Origin: Ilumatobacteraceae bacterium | Lineage (GTDB): Bacteria > Actinomycetota > Acidimicrobiia > Acidimicrobiales > Ilumatobacteraceae | Direction: 5' to 3' | DNA: 64,000 nucleotides | Assembly (NCBI GenBank): GCA_025463305.1 | Contig: JAOBWK010000069.1 | Coordinates: 50,969 to 114,968 of the forward strand | Shown here: positions 48,352 to 56,720 of the stretch, in pieces | Numbering within the stretch: the first letter of the stretch is position 1 | Layout: each line of letters begins with the position of its first letter | The notes under the pieces: generated by a model | What the model was told of the DNA's origin: nothing | Database searches by the model: none | The model's input: only the letters and a program-made list of their open reading frames with translations | Position numbers and translations under genes: made by a program

Positions 48352-49410
48352 TCAGCGCGCTGAGCAGTCCAGGACGATCTTGCCGACGTGTTGCTTGGTC
48401 GAGAAGAGCGCCTGCGCGGCGACGATCTGGTCGAGGGGGAACGTCGCGCCGACGATCGGTTGCACCTCGCCGCGCTCGATCGCGGTGACGAGGCCGGCGA
48501 ACACGCCGCGGTCGAGCACCGTGCAGCCGAGCAGGCGGAGGTCCTTGAGGTAGAGGGTCCGCAGATCGAGCGAGACCACCGGTCCGGCGACGGCGCCCGC
48601 CACGGCATATCGCCCTCGAACGCGAAGCACCTCCAGCAACGTTGCCCAGTGCGGCCCACCGACGACATCGATCACGACGTCGAACGACCCCCGGCCGAAC
48701 GTCTCCACGAGGTCCTCGTCGCGATCGACCACCTCGTCGGCACCGAGGCCGAGGAGGGCCGAACGCTTGTCGCTCGCTGTCATGGCGGTCACGTGTGCGC
48801 CACGTCGGCGGACGAGCTGGACGGCCGCTGACCCGACGCCGCCGGACGCGCCGGTCACCAGCACTCGGTCGGCGCTCGTCACGTTCGCGCGCTGGACCAT
48901 GTTCTCGGCGGCCGAGTACGAGCACGGGAACGAGGCCAGCTCGATGTCGGTCAGCGCGCTGTCGATCCGGAGCGCGTGGCGCGACGGGACCGATGCGTAC
49001 TCGGCGAAGGCGCCGTCGACCTCCGAGCCGAAGTAGCGAACGTCGCCACCGGCGGCGTCGGGGTCGCAGAAGACTGGCTCCACGATGACTCGATCGCCGA
49101 TCCGGCCCGGATCGACCGTCGGACCGACCGCGACGATCCTCCCTGCTGCGTCTGCACCCTGGACGCGAGGAAACATCGGGACGTCGCCGGACCAACCCAG
49201 GTCCGGCGAGTACCAGCCGATCCGCGTGTTGATGTCGGTGTTGTTCACGCCTGCCGCGCCGACTCGGATCAGCACGTCGCCGACGCCCGGTCGCGGAACC
49301 GGAACGTCATCGCGCACCTGCAGCTGCTCGAAACCGCCTCGGCCCAGCAGGTGCACCGCCCGCATCACGGGCGGGATCGAGTCCCCGGATCCGATGTCGT
49401 CGACCTCCAT
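48352..49410 (-). CDS. Zinc-type alcohol dehydrogenase-like / quinone oxidoreductase
   Basis: A 352-residue medium-chain dehydrogenase/reductase. It has the GroES-like N-terminal part (VPVPRPGVGDVLIRVGAAGVNNTDINTRIGWYS, FPRVQGADAAGRIVAVG) and the NADP Rossmann domain with VLVTGASGGVGSAAVQLVRRRGAHVTAMT near residues 185-206. The catalytic zinc cysteine and histidine of alcohol dehydrogenases are not at their usual places (NTDINTR, QGADAAG), so a zinc-free quinone-oxidoreductase or enoyl-reductase type is more likely. GGTGGAG lies directly before ATG 49410; the ATG at 49365 is the alternative. It ends 11 bp from the tRNA-Sec gene. Confidence 0.85.
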   Translation of the reverse strand: MEVDDIGSGDSIPPVMRAVHLLGRGGFEQLQVRDDVPVPRPGVGDVLIRVGAAGVNNTDINTRIGWYSPDLGWSGDVPMFPRVQGADAAGRIVAVGPTVDPGRIGDRVIVEPVFCDPDAAGGDVRYFGSEVDGAFAEYASVPSRHALRIDSALTDIELASFPCSYSAAENMVQRANVTSADRVLVTGASGGVGSAAVQLVRRRGAHVTAMTASDKRSALLGLGADEVVDRDEDLVETFGRGSFDVVIDVVGGPHWATLLEVLRVRGRYAVAGAVAGPVVSLDLRTLYLKDLRLLGCTVLDRGVFAGLVTAIERGEVQPIVGATFPLDQIVAAQALFSTKQHVGKIVLDCSAR

Positions 49411-49576
49411 CTCCACCCCCGATCCTCGCGTCCGACCCACGTCGAATCTGACATACAGGCAGTATCCCGTCCAGCTCCGCAACGCCGTTGGCTCGGCAGT
49501 GGAGCTGCCTGTGGGCTCGTCCAGGAACGATCGCGAGCCCAGTTTCGCGTCGGCACCGCGAGGGAAGGGTCCAGGC

Positions 49577-49801
49577 ATGACGAACAGTGACCAAGCAGCC
49601 GACATCGATCCGATCGACCGCGAGGCGGCCACCATCGACGCCCGCTCCGACGACGCCCGCGAGCAGATCGCCGAGCTCGTCGAGCACGCCGAGGAGCTCG
49701 GCCGCGATGTCGACGACTCGCCGATCCCGCCGGCCGGAGCGGCGCCCACCGAGGAGACCTCTGATGACCCGGCAGTGACCGGTGAGATCGACGGCGACTG
49801 A
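49577..49801 (+). CDS. Small acidic protein of unknown function
   Basis: A 74-residue hydrophilic, strongly acidic protein (many Asp and Glu: REAATIDARSDDAREQIAELVEHAEELGRDVDD), with one likely helix at residues 13-45 and a disordered tail. GAAGGG precedes the ATG. Its stop overlaps the start of the glyoxalase-like gene (TGATG), so they are translationally coupled. No family recognised. The frame runs further upstream, but that part has shadow-like composition. Confidence 0.6.
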   Translation: MTNSDQAADIDPIDREAATIDARSDDAREQIAELVEHAEELGRDVDDSPIPPAGAAPTEETSDDPAVTGEIDGD

Positions 49802-50190
49802 TGACGATCTGCCTCGGGAGCACGGTCGTCAACGTCGCCGACATCGAGACGATGACGTCGTTCTGGTCCGACGCGCTACACCTCGTGCCCACGTCGGCGG
49901 CCGAGGGCGAAACGTTCCGTCGGATGCGCGGCGAGGGTTTCAACATCTCGCTGCAGCTCGCGGAGTCGCCCGTGTCGTCACGCGATCAGATGCACCTCGA
50001 CCTGTACAGCGACGACCAGGCAGCCGACGTCGAGCGACTCCGCGGCCTCGGTGCGACGTGGGTGCGCCACGTGCGCGATCCCGACGACGACTACGTCGTG
50101 CTGCGCGACCCGGAGGGCAATGAGTTCTGCGTCTGCGCCCGAACCGAACCGAAGGTCGTTGCATCGGGGTTGTTGTCTGGCGATCTGTGA
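49801..50190 (+). CDS. VOC-family (glyoxalase/dioxygenase fold) protein
   Basis: A 129-residue single-module vicinal oxygen chelate protein: CLGSTVVNVADIETMTSFWSDALHLVPTSA at the start, QMHLDLYSDDQAADVERLRGLGATWVRH near residues 62-84 and VVLRDPEGNEFCVCA near 99-113, the standard beta-alpha-beta-beta-beta signature repeated twice. Metal-binding residues are incomplete, so enzymatic action is uncertain. It is coupled to the small acidic protein upstream and converges on the MarR gene. Confidence 0.85.
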   Translation: MTICLGSTVVNVADIETMTSFWSDALHLVPTSAAEGETFRRMRGEGFNISLQLAESPVSSRDQMHLDLYSDDQAADVERLRGLGATWVRHVRDPDDDYVVLRDPEGNEFCVCARTEPKVVASGLLSGDL

Positions 50191-50210
50191 GACCCGATCC
50201 CGCAGTTTGC

Positions 50211-50246
50211 GTGAGCGCTCTCGCGGTCGCACGCGAAATCGCTCAC
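50211..50246. terminator. Hairpin between convergent genes
   Basis: GTGAGCG at 50211-50217 pairs with CGCTCAC at 50240-50246, with a nested TCGCG/CGCGA stem inside, in the 81-bp gap between the VOC gene and the MarR gene. It could stop transcription from both sides. No T-run follows on either strand. Confidence 0.45.
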
Positions 50247-50271
50247 CCGAACGGGGATGCCGAGCTGAAAA

Positions 50272-50814
50272 CTAGCGCTGGCGGCGGGTCGGCAGCACCG
50301 AGCGACGGTGATCGGAGCGCGGTGCCGGGCCGGTGTCGTCGGGGAGGAGCGGCCCCTTCAGGGACTCCAGTGACTGGTTGAAGCGCTCGAGCAGCACGCC
50401 GAACTGCTCGATGTCGGCGGGGTCCCAGCCGGCGAGGTACTCCGAAAAGCGCTGCCGGCGTTCCGCGTTGACGCTGTCCATCTCGAGCCGGCCCACCTGG
50501 GTGAGGCTGATGACCCACACGCGACCGTCGAGCGGATCGACGGTGCGCTCGACGAACCCACGGGCGCGCATCGAGGCGACCTGGCGGGTGACGGTCGAGC
50601 CGTCGAGCGACAGTGCGCGCGCGATCTCGTTGACGTTCGACGGGCCTGCCGTGTCGAGCGTTCGGGCGATCAAGTACGCGGCGCGGTCCATCCGGCGGTG
50701 GAACGTGGACCGGCGCGAGGCGTTCTCGATGCGGCGGGTCAGCACCACCATCTGTGTCTCGACCCGATCGAGTGGATCAGGGCCGAGCGAATCGCGTTCG
50801 CCTGGATCCTGCAT
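50272..50814 (-). CDS. MarR-family repressor, divergent from an MFS pump
   Basis: A 180-residue MarR protein. The winged helix spans residues 43-115 (AAYLIARTLDTAGPSNVNEIARALSLDGSTVTRQVASMRARGFVERTVDPLDGRVWVISLTQVGRLEMD), with dimerisation helices around it. The ATG faces the MFS gene across a palindrome that contains both -10 hexamers, the classic design of a drug-responsive repressor controlling an efflux pump and itself. The ligand is unknown. Confidence in the pairing is high from position and site symmetry. Confidence 0.88.
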   Translation of the reverse strand: MQDPGERDSLGPDPLDRVETQMVVLTRRIENASRRSTFHRRMDRAAYLIARTLDTAGPSNVNEIARALSLDGSTVTRQVASMRARGFVERTVDPLDGRVWVISLTQVGRLEMDSVNAERRQRFSEYLAGWDPADIEQFGVLLERFNQSLESLKGPLLPDDTGPAPRSDHRRSVLPTRRQR

Positions 50815-50838
50815 ATGCCTGTATCATACAGACGTATG
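50812..50838. promoter_or_regulatory. Divergent palindromic promoter/operator
   Basis: CTGTATCATACAG (50819-50831) is a perfect palindrome, extended outward by CATATG (50812-50817) against CGTATG (50833-50838) with one mismatch. TATCAT (50822-50827) lies 8 nt before the MFS ATG at 50836; TATGAT on the minus strand (50823-50828) lies 8 nt before the MarR ATG at 50814. The two -10 hexamers therefore overlap, and one bound repressor would block both. Confidence 0.75.
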
Positions 50839-52560
50839 GATGAAGCCGGGCAACGGATCGCCGCTGCGGCAGCCGAACCGTTCGAGCCCGGTGATGATGC
50901 CTCGCAGGACCCTCGTCGTTGGATCACGCTCGGGATCCTGATCTGCACGGTGGTGCTGATCGCGATGGACACCTCCGTGCTGAACGTGTCGATCCCCACC
51001 ATCTTGCGCGAGCTGCACACCACGGTGCCGGCGCTGCAGTGGGTGATCACCGGGTACTCGCTCACCTTCGCGACGCTGCTCATCATCGGCGGGCGGCTCG
51101 GCGACATCTACGGGCACCGCCGGATGTTCATCATCGGCACGTCGCTGTTCGGCCTCGGCTCGTTGCTCGCGTCGCTGTCCGATTCGGTCGGTGTGCTCAT
51201 CCTCGGTGAAGCCGTGGTCGAGGGCGTTGGCGCGGCGCTGATGACGCCGGCGACGCTGGCCATCCTCACCACCACGTTCAAAGGCCGTGAGCGGGCGAAG
51301 GCGTTCGCCACATGGGGCGCGGCGGCCGGCGCTGCCGTTGCCTTCGGTCCGGTGCTGGGCGGGTTCCTCACCACGAACTACTCGTGGCGGTGGTCGTTCC
51401 GCATCAACGTGATCGTCGCCCCGATCGCCGCCATCGGCGCCATCGTGCTGATGCGCAACGGCAAGCGTCAGGAGCGCACACCGATCGACCTCCCGGGTGC
51501 GGCGTTCATCGCCTCGGGGATGTTCCTGCTCGTGTTCGCGCTCAGCGACGGCGGCACCTACGGATGGCTGAAGCCGCTGAAGGGGCTCAGCATCGGCGGC
51601 ACCGAGGTGTGGTCGAAGTCGTGGCCGATCTCGGTGGTGCCGGTCGCGATGATCGTCGGCCTCGGGCTCCTCGCCTGCTTCGTCCGGCTCGAGCGGTGGA
51701 AGGAGCGTCGCCAGGCGGATCCGCTGTTCGCGTTCAGCCTGCTGAAGCTGCGCACGTTCCGCTACGGGCTCCTGACGATCCTCATCCTGACGATGGGCCA
51801 GCTCGGTCTGCTCTTCGCCCTGCCCCTGTTCCTGCAGAACGCGCAGCACCTCAGCGCGCAGGAGAACGGCCTGTGGTTGCTGCCGCTCGGGCTGTTCATC
51901 ATCGTCGGTGCGCAGGTCAGCGGACGGCTGACCCGCCGGCTGCCGCTCGCCACGCTCATCACCATCGGCCTCTCGTGCGAGAGCATCGCCCTGGTGCTCA
52001 TCATCTGGGCGATCCATCCCGGCATCACGTTCTGGGACATCCTGCCCGGGCTGTCGCTGTTCGGCATCGGGCTCGGGTTCGCCAGCTCACAACTGACGAG
52101 CGTGATCCTGTCCGAGATCACCCCCGACAAGTCGGGCGTGGCCAGCGGAGCGTCCTCCACGGCCCGCCAGATGGGTGGCGCCTTCGGCGCTGCCGTGATC
52201 GGCTCGCTGATCACCGTGCAGATGACGAACCGCGCTGCATCGGCACTGACGGCGTCGGCCGCACTCTCGGACGCGACGAGCGCGACCGCCGTCGCCGGCG
52301 TGCGCGCCGAAGGTCCGAACTTCAGCCCGGCTGCGCACCTCTCGGGCACCGATCTCGCCTCGATCGAGAAGATCATCACCCAGTCCCTGGGCACGGCGAG
52401 CAGGATCGGGTTGTGCTTCGCGCTCGGCGTCGTGGTCATCGGCGCGTTGCTGTCGTTGCTCATCCCACGCGTGCCGCCCGTGTCGAAGGCACCGATGGAG
52501 GAGATCATCGAGACGTTCGAGGCGTTCGAGCCGATGGACGTCGACGCCGCCCATCTCTGA
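50836..52560 (+). CDS. MFS drug efflux transporter, DHA2 (14-helix) family
   Basis: A 574-residue proton-driven exporter. Motif A is GGRLGDIYGHRRMFIIG near residues 87-103, motif C-like GPVLGGFL near 173, and about fourteen hydrophobic helices can be counted, placing it with EmrB/QacA-type pumps. The DTSVLNVSIPTILREL segment near 45 is the DHA2 motif D1. The C-terminus ends with an acidic tail (EEIIETFEAFEPMDVDAAHL). ATG 50836 is chosen by the palindromic promoter; the frame is open upstream. It is controlled probably by the divergent MarR protein. Confidence 0.92.
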   Translation: MDEAGQRIAAAAAEPFEPGDDASQDPRRWITLGILICTVVLIAMDTSVLNVSIPTILRELHTTVPALQWVITGYSLTFATLLIIGGRLGDIYGHRRMFIIGTSLFGLGSLLASLSDSVGVLILGEAVVEGVGAALMTPATLAILTTTFKGRERAKAFATWGAAAGAAVAFGPVLGGFLTTNYSWRWSFRINVIVAPIAAIGAIVLMRNGKRQERTPIDLPGAAFIASGMFLLVFALSDGGTYGWLKPLKGLSIGGTEVWSKSWPISVVPVAMIVGLGLLACFVRLERWKERRQADPLFAFSLLKLRTFRYGLLTILILTMGQLGLLFALPLFLQNAQHLSAQENGLWLLPLGLFIIVGAQVSGRLTRRLPLATLITIGLSCESIALVLIIWAIHPGITFWDILPGLSLFGIGLGFASSQLTSVILSEITPDKSGVASGASSTARQMGGAFGAAVIGSLITVQMTNRAASALTASAALSDATSATAVAGVRAEGPNFSPAAHLSGTDLASIEKIITQSLGTASRIGLCFALGVVVIGALLSLLIPRVPPVSKAPMEEIIETFEAFEPMDVDAAHL

Positions 52561-52592
52561 CCACGGTCAGCGAATCGGCTCGATGGAGCGCG

Positions 52593-53147
52593 TCAGAGGG
52601 CTCGTGCGTAGCGGACCTCGGCGACGATGCTCGGGGTCGGGACGCCGAACGCGATGGGACCCGCCCACCCGGCCTCCTCGCCGTTCCACGCCCAGCCCGT
52701 CCGGGCGTAGAACGCCCGAGCCCGAGGGTTGTCGCGCAGGACCCACAGCGTCGCCTCGGTGAAGCCCGTCTCGCGCAGCCATTCGAGCGATGCGTCCATC
52801 AACAGTCCGGCGAGCCCCGTTCCCCACGCTGTCTGCTGGAGGTAGAACGAGCGGATCTCGCCACGGCCGGAGTCGTTCGGGACACCATCGGTCCGTTCGG
52901 CACCGATCATCGAGTAGCCGAGGACCCGGTCGTCGACCAGCCCGGCGAACGTGCGCTGCCCAGGCTGGTCCAGCCAACGACCCGAGCGCCACATCTCACG
53001 CCGCGACGACTCGAACTCCGGCGCGTCGAGGTACGAGTCGTCGAAGATGTCGCGATAGCCGTCGCGCCAGCCACCGACGTGGGCATCGCACAGCGCGTCG
53101 GCATCGCCGAGAGACGCCGGGCGCACAGCGAGGGGCACGACGGGCAT
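52593..53147 (-). CDS. GNAT-family N-acetyltransferase
   Basis: A 184-residue acetyl-CoA-dependent acyltransferase: AVRPASLGDADALCDAHVGGWRDGY at the N-terminus, EIRSFYLQQTAWGTGLAGLLMDASLEWLRETGFTEATLWVLRDNPRARAFYARTGWAWNGEE near residues 94-156. The pyrophosphate-binding Q/RxxGxG/A is degenerate here (QQTAWGTGLAG). The substrate cannot be assigned. It stands alone between an MFS gene (convergent) and a sigma-factor gene on the same strand 43 bp away. Confidence 0.87.
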   Translation of the reverse strand: MPVVPLAVRPASLGDADALCDAHVGGWRDGYRDIFDDSYLDAPEFESSRREMWRSGRWLDQPGQRTFAGLVDDRVLGYSMIGAERTDGVPNDSGRGEIRSFYLQQTAWGTGLAGLLMDASLEWLRETGFTEATLWVLRDNPRARAFYARTGWAWNGEEAGWAGPIAFGVPTPSIVAEVRYARAL

Positions 53148-53190
53148 CGGCCCATCTTGGCAAACGGGCGCCCGTGTGGGCGCGGCGATA

Positions 53191-54129
53191 TCAGACGGCG
53201 AGGAGGTCGCGCGCGCCGGTGTCGCTCGACGGATGGCGCAGCTTGCTCATCGCACGCGCCTCGATCTGACGGATGCGCTCCCGGGTGAGGTTGAAGTGCT
53301 CGCCGACCTCTTCGAGGGTGCGCGGCTCGCCGCGGTCCAGGCCGAAGCGCAGCTTGAGGATCTCGCGCTCGCGCTCGTCCAGCGGGGCGAGCAGACGGGA
53401 GATCTCCTCGGGCAGCAACGCGGTGGCGGCGACCTCGAACGGCGACTCGGCCGAGCGATCCTCGACCACATCGCCGAGCTCGGCGTCGCCGTCTTCGCGC
53501 AGCGGCTCGCTGAGCGACAGGGGCTCGGCCGCGAAGCGCAGTGCCTCGGTGACCTTGTCCTCCGGCATCTCGACTTCACGCGACAGCTCGGCCAGCGTGG
53601 CCGGACGGCCGTACTTCAGCTCGAGCCGGCTGCGCGCCTTCTGCAGCCGCGCCAGCGTGTCGCCGGCGTGGACGGGGAGGCGGATGGTGCGGCCCGTGTT
53701 GGCGATGCCGCGGGTGATGGCCTGACGGATCCACCACGTGGCATAGGTGGAGAACTTGAAGCCCTTGCGCCAGTCGAACTTCTCGACTGCGTGCATGAGG
53801 CCGAGGTTGCCCTCCTGGATGAGGTCCAGCAGCGGCAGGCCCGAGGCCTGGTACTTCTTCGCGATCGAGACGACGAGGCGCAAGTTCGACTGCACGAACG
53901 CCCGCTCGGCCTCTTCGCCTTCCTTCGCCGCCCGGCGCAACTCACGCTTCTTGGCTGCCGTGATGTCCTTGCCAGCAGAGTCGAGGTCGACGATCGCCGC
54001 CTTGCCCGATTCGATCAACTTCGCCAACCGGACTTCGTCGTCCTTGGTGAGAAGTGTGTATTGCCCGATGTCGGACAGATACAGACGAACCAGATCCTCT
54101 TCATCGCGATCAACGCGATCTTTGGCCAC
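53191..54129 (-). CDS. Sigma-70 factor of primary (RpoD/SigB) type
   Basis: A 312-residue sigma factor with regions 1.2 to 4. Region 1.2 is LVRLYLSDIGQYTLLTKDDEVRLAKLIE, region 2 is NLRLVVSIAKKYQASGLPLLDLIQEGNLGLMHAVEKFDWRKGFKFSTYATWWIRQAITRGIAN, region 3 includes RTIRLPVH and region 4 is LRFGLDRGEPRTLEEVGEHFNLTRERIRQIEARAMSKLRHP. The long acidic N-terminal region 1.1 of actinobacterial SigA is missing, so this is either a group 2 (SigB/HrdA-like) factor or a short primary one. The GTG start has GAGGAG 5 nt upstream; a longer frame to 54513 is not needed. The 200-bp region before it holds a TTGACC but no clear paired -10. Confidence 0.93.
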   Translation of the reverse strand: MAKDRVDRDEEDLVRLYLSDIGQYTLLTKDDEVRLAKLIESGKAAIVDLDSAGKDITAAKKRELRRAAKEGEEAERAFVQSNLRLVVSIAKKYQASGLPLLDLIQEGNLGLMHAVEKFDWRKGFKFSTYATWWIRQAITRGIANTGRTIRLPVHAGDTLARLQKARSRLELKYGRPATLAELSREVEMPEDKVTEALRFAAEPLSLSEPLREDGDAELGDVVEDRSAESPFEVAATALLPEEISRLLAPLDEREREILKLRFGLDRGEPRTLEEVGEHFNLTRERIRQIEARAMSKLRHPSSDTGARDLLAV

Positions 54130-54352
54130 GGTTGCTCCTCGAGGTTGTGAGTCGGCGCCGTTCCACGTCTGAAATCCACGTGTTGGGCGGGGCGATGTGG
54201 TAACGATACCCACGAGGTCAAGCCCCTCACACGGGCGGACCACTTTTCGATGTGGCATCGCTGTTTGTGATGACCTCAGTTCTCGTATCTGCAACACTGT
54301 TGAACGCTGCCGGAAACAAAGGCCGCTGATGCCGAGGGAACTGCGGGGGACG

Positions 54353-54703
54353 ATGGCACCGAACACGCCCACGGAGGCTGGTGCACGACCGCCGCACGCG
54401 GTCGAGCTGGCCATCGTGACGATGCGCTTCGACGCTGCCGACGACAGTGCACTGTTGTCCGTGCTGAGCAAGTACGTCGTGATGACGCGCATGCAGCCGG
54501 GCTGTCGCAACATCGACCTGTGCGCGTCGGTGACGCATCCCGGCCGCTACCTCCTCATCCAGAAGTGGGACTCGGCCGATGCACAGCGCGAGCACTTCGA
54601 CAGCGACGCGATGGTGGAGATGGCGCGGGCGTGCGGCGGCATCCTCGCGAGCGCACCCGACATCGATCTGTGGGACGGCCCGAGCGCCCACGACCTCGCC
54701 TGA
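54353..54703 (+). CDS. Antibiotic biosynthesis monooxygenase (ABM) domain protein
   Basis: A 116-residue dimeric ferredoxin-like fold protein: VELAIVTMRFDAADDSALLSVLSKYVVMTRMQPGCRNIDLCASVTHPGRYLLIQKWDSADAQREHFDS, then VEMARACGGILASAPDIDLWDGP. The pattern of a long helix, QPGC and a W-x-S/D-x-D-A-x3-H-F motif is the ABM signature (quinol or small-molecule monooxygenases). ATG 54353 has GGGGGA close upstream; ATG 54329 is an alternative start with eight more residues. The 223 bp before it, shared with the divergent sigma gene, contain nothing else recognised. Confidence 0.82.
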   Translation: MAPNTPTEAGARPPHAVELAIVTMRFDAADDSALLSVLSKYVVMTRMQPGCRNIDLCASVTHPGRYLLIQKWDSADAQREHFDSDAMVEMARACGGILASAPDIDLWDGPSAHDLA

Positions 54704-54764
54704 GCAGGTCTCGGCACCGGCCCGCTCGTCATCGTTTTCTCACCGTTTCCACGTCGGGCCGACG

Positions 54765-54792
54765 TTTGAAGCCTGTGGACAACCGCTAACGT
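54765..54792 (+). promoter_or_regulatory. Promoter of the Bax-inhibitor-like gene
   Basis: TTTGAA (54765-54770) and TAACGT (54787-54792) are 16 bp apart. A 40-nt leader with AAGGAG before the ATG at 54842 follows, so this gene, unlike many here, has a normal leadered message. Confidence 0.5.
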
Positions 54793-54841
54793 CACCACCA
54801 GCAGCGGGCCACGGAGTCCCGCTCCCACGAAGGAGTTCGCA

Positions 54842-55666
54842 ATGGCGAATCCAATTCTCAACGACAAGGCGATGAAGGAAGCCTCCGAGGCCGGCTACGC
54901 GTCAGGTCGTTGGGCTCCGCCACAGGGCCGGAGCACCACCATCGACGGCCTGGCTGATGGCGGCATCAGCGACTGGCACTCGCAGACGATGACGGTGCAG
55001 GGCACCGCCACCGCCACCGGCGTGCTCTTCGTCGTGCTGCTCGCCGCCGCGGCGCTCGGCTGGGGCCTGGTGAAGACCCAGGGCGACCAGATCACCCAGT
55101 TCCCCACGTGGATCATCGGCGGCGTCCTGGTCGGCTTCGGCTGCGTCATCGCGATGCGGTTCAAGCCGCAGTGGGCGAAGTACCTCGGCTTCGGATACGC
55201 GATCGCCGAGGGCGTCGTCGTCGGTGCCATCTCGCACGCGTACGAGGCCTACCAGAAGGGCATCGTCATCGAGGCCGTCGGCGTCACCGTCGCCGTCTTC
55301 GCCGTGATGCTCTTCCTCTACCGCACGCACATCATCAAGGTCACCGAGCGGTTCCGGCGCATCGTCGTCGGCGCCACCATCGGCGTCATGATCTTCTACG
55401 GCATCTCGTTGCTCATCAGCCTGTTCGGTGGCGGCGTCAGCTTCCTCAGCGCCGGCGACACGAGCGCCTTCAGCATCGGCTTCAGCATCTTCGTGGCCGC
55501 CCTCGCCGCGTTCAACCTCGCGCTGAACTTCGACTTCATCGAGAAGGCGTCCAAGGCCGGTCTGCCCAAGCAGATGGAGTGGGTCGCAGCGGTCGGTCTG
55601 ATGGTCACCATCGTCTGGCTGTACCTCGAGATCCTGCGCCTGCTCGCCAAGCTCAACCGCCGCTAG
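54842..55666 (+). CDS. Bax inhibitor-1/YccA-like membrane protein
   Basis: A 274-residue membrane protein with an N-terminal soluble part (about 58 residues) and seven hydrophobic helices, including GVLFVVLLAAAALGWGLV near 60-77, LGFGYAIAEGVVVGAISHAYE near 115-135, VTVAVFAVMLFLYRTHIIKVTERFRRIVVGATIGVMIFYGISLLISLFGG near 148-197 and FSIFVAALAAFNLALNFDFIEKASKAGLPKQMEWVAAVGLMVTIVWLYLEILRLL near the end. The last stretch with FDFIE and LP..MEW is the Bax-inhibitor-1 family hallmark. These act as membrane ion/proton leak channels. AAGGAG precedes the ATG. Confidence 0.9.
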   Translation: MANPILNDKAMKEASEAGYASGRWAPPQGRSTTIDGLADGGISDWHSQTMTVQGTATATGVLFVVLLAAAALGWGLVKTQGDQITQFPTWIIGGVLVGFGCVIAMRFKPQWAKYLGFGYAIAEGVVVGAISHAYEAYQKGIVIEAVGVTVAVFAVMLFLYRTHIIKVTERFRRIVVGATIGVMIFYGISLLISLFGGGVSFLSAGDTSAFSIGFSIFVAALAAFNLALNFDFIEKASKAGLPKQMEWVAAVGLMVTIVWLYLEILRLLAKLNRR

Positions 55667-55739
55667 TCCCGGCGCTCTCCAGCAGTTCGTCCGGAGCCCC
55701 CGATCGCTGCAGGCGGTCGGGGGCTCTGCGCGTCCGGGC

Positions 55740-56720
55740 TCAGAGCGTGCGGAGGAAGCCGAGCAGCGCGTCGTTGAACTCGGCCGGCTTCTCCTGCTGG
55801 GTCCAATGCCCGGCGCCCTCGATCACCACGGCACCACGGAACCCGGGGAGCTGCTCCTGCATCCGCGGGATGCCGCTGCTGTCCATCACGGTGACGACAT
55901 CACGCGTGCCGCCGATGAAGAAGCTCGGCATCGTGATGTTCGACAGCGGCAGGTCCTTGACGACCTCGTAGTTGGCGTCGAGGTTGCGGTAGTAGCTGAG
56001 TGGTCCGAAGAAGCCGCTGGTGCGGAACTGGCGGGCGTAGTGCTGCAGATCGTCTTCGGTCAGCCAGGCCCACGGCAGCGCGGGCGTGGCCGGCATGTTG
56101 GTGAGGAAGCCAGTGCCCTCCATCGGCGGCAGCTCGGTGGGCAGCGCGAACCCTTCGCCGCTCGCACCCCACAGGATCGTGCGCATCGTGGTGTACGGAT
56201 CGGCCTCGAGCTCGGCTTCGGCGGGACCCACCGGCTGGAAGTAGAGCATGTAGAAGAACCGGTCCTGGTACACCGTCCGGAACAGCTGGGTGGGTGGGCC
56301 GGGCCACGCGACGGCGGGCACGCTGACGCCGACGACGGCGCGCACTCGCGTCGGGATGAGCTTGGCGGCCTCCCACACGATGAGCGCGCCCCAGTCGTGG
56401 CCGACGAACACGGCGTCATCCTTGCCCGCGTCGTCGAGCAGCGCGGCGAGGTCGCCGGTGAGGTCGCGGATGCCGTAGTCGGCGACCGCTGCGGGCACGC
56501 TCGACGAGCCGTAGCCGCGCTGGTCCGGCGCGATCACGTGGTAGCCCGCCGCGGCGAGTGCGGGCAGCTGATGCCGCCACGAGTACGCGCCCTCGGGGAA
56601 GCCGTGGCTGAGGATGATGGTGGGGTCGGCGGGGTCACCGGCCTCGAGCACGTGCAGTTCGATCCCGCTCACGGCGACCATCCGTTCGCGGATGCCAGCG
56701 TCGGCGAGGGGACCGTCCAT
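55740..56720 (-). CDS. Alpha/beta hydrolase, epoxide-hydrolase-like
   Basis: A 326-residue hydrolase. HGFPEGAYSWRHQLPALAAAGYHVIAPDQRGYGSS near residues 39-73 and the nucleophile motif VGHDWGALIVWEAA near 103, where Asp rather than Ser sits in the elbow, indicate epoxide hydrolase or haloalkane dehalogenase type. The cap includes YFQPVGPAE and SYYRNLDANYE (cap tyrosine typical of epoxide hydrolases). The catalytic His is in GAGHWTQQEKPAEF near 309. ATG 56720 overlaps the upstream gene's stop. It ends the run with two ferritin-like genes. Confidence 0.87.
   Translation of the reverse strand: MDGPLADAGIRERMVAVSGIELHVLEAGDPADPTIILSHGFPEGAYSWRHQLPALAAAGYHVIAPDQRGYGSSSVPAAVADYGIRDLTGDLAALLDDAGKDDAVFVGHDWGALIVWEAAKLIPTRVRAVVGVSVPAVAWPGPPTQLFRTVYQDRFFYMLYFQPVGPAEAELEADPYTTMRTILWGASGEGFALPTELPPMEGTGFLTNMPATPALPWAWLTEDDLQHYARQFRTSGFFGPLSYYRNLDANYEVVKDLPLSNITMPSFFIGGTRDVVTVMDSSGIPRMQEQLPGFRGAVVIEGAGHWTQQEKPAEFNDALLGFLRTL

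Noticed and set aside
48352..49410. Classical zinc alcohol dehydrogenase
   Set aside because: The catalytic zinc Cys and His are not at the normal places, so only the broader MDR family is supported.
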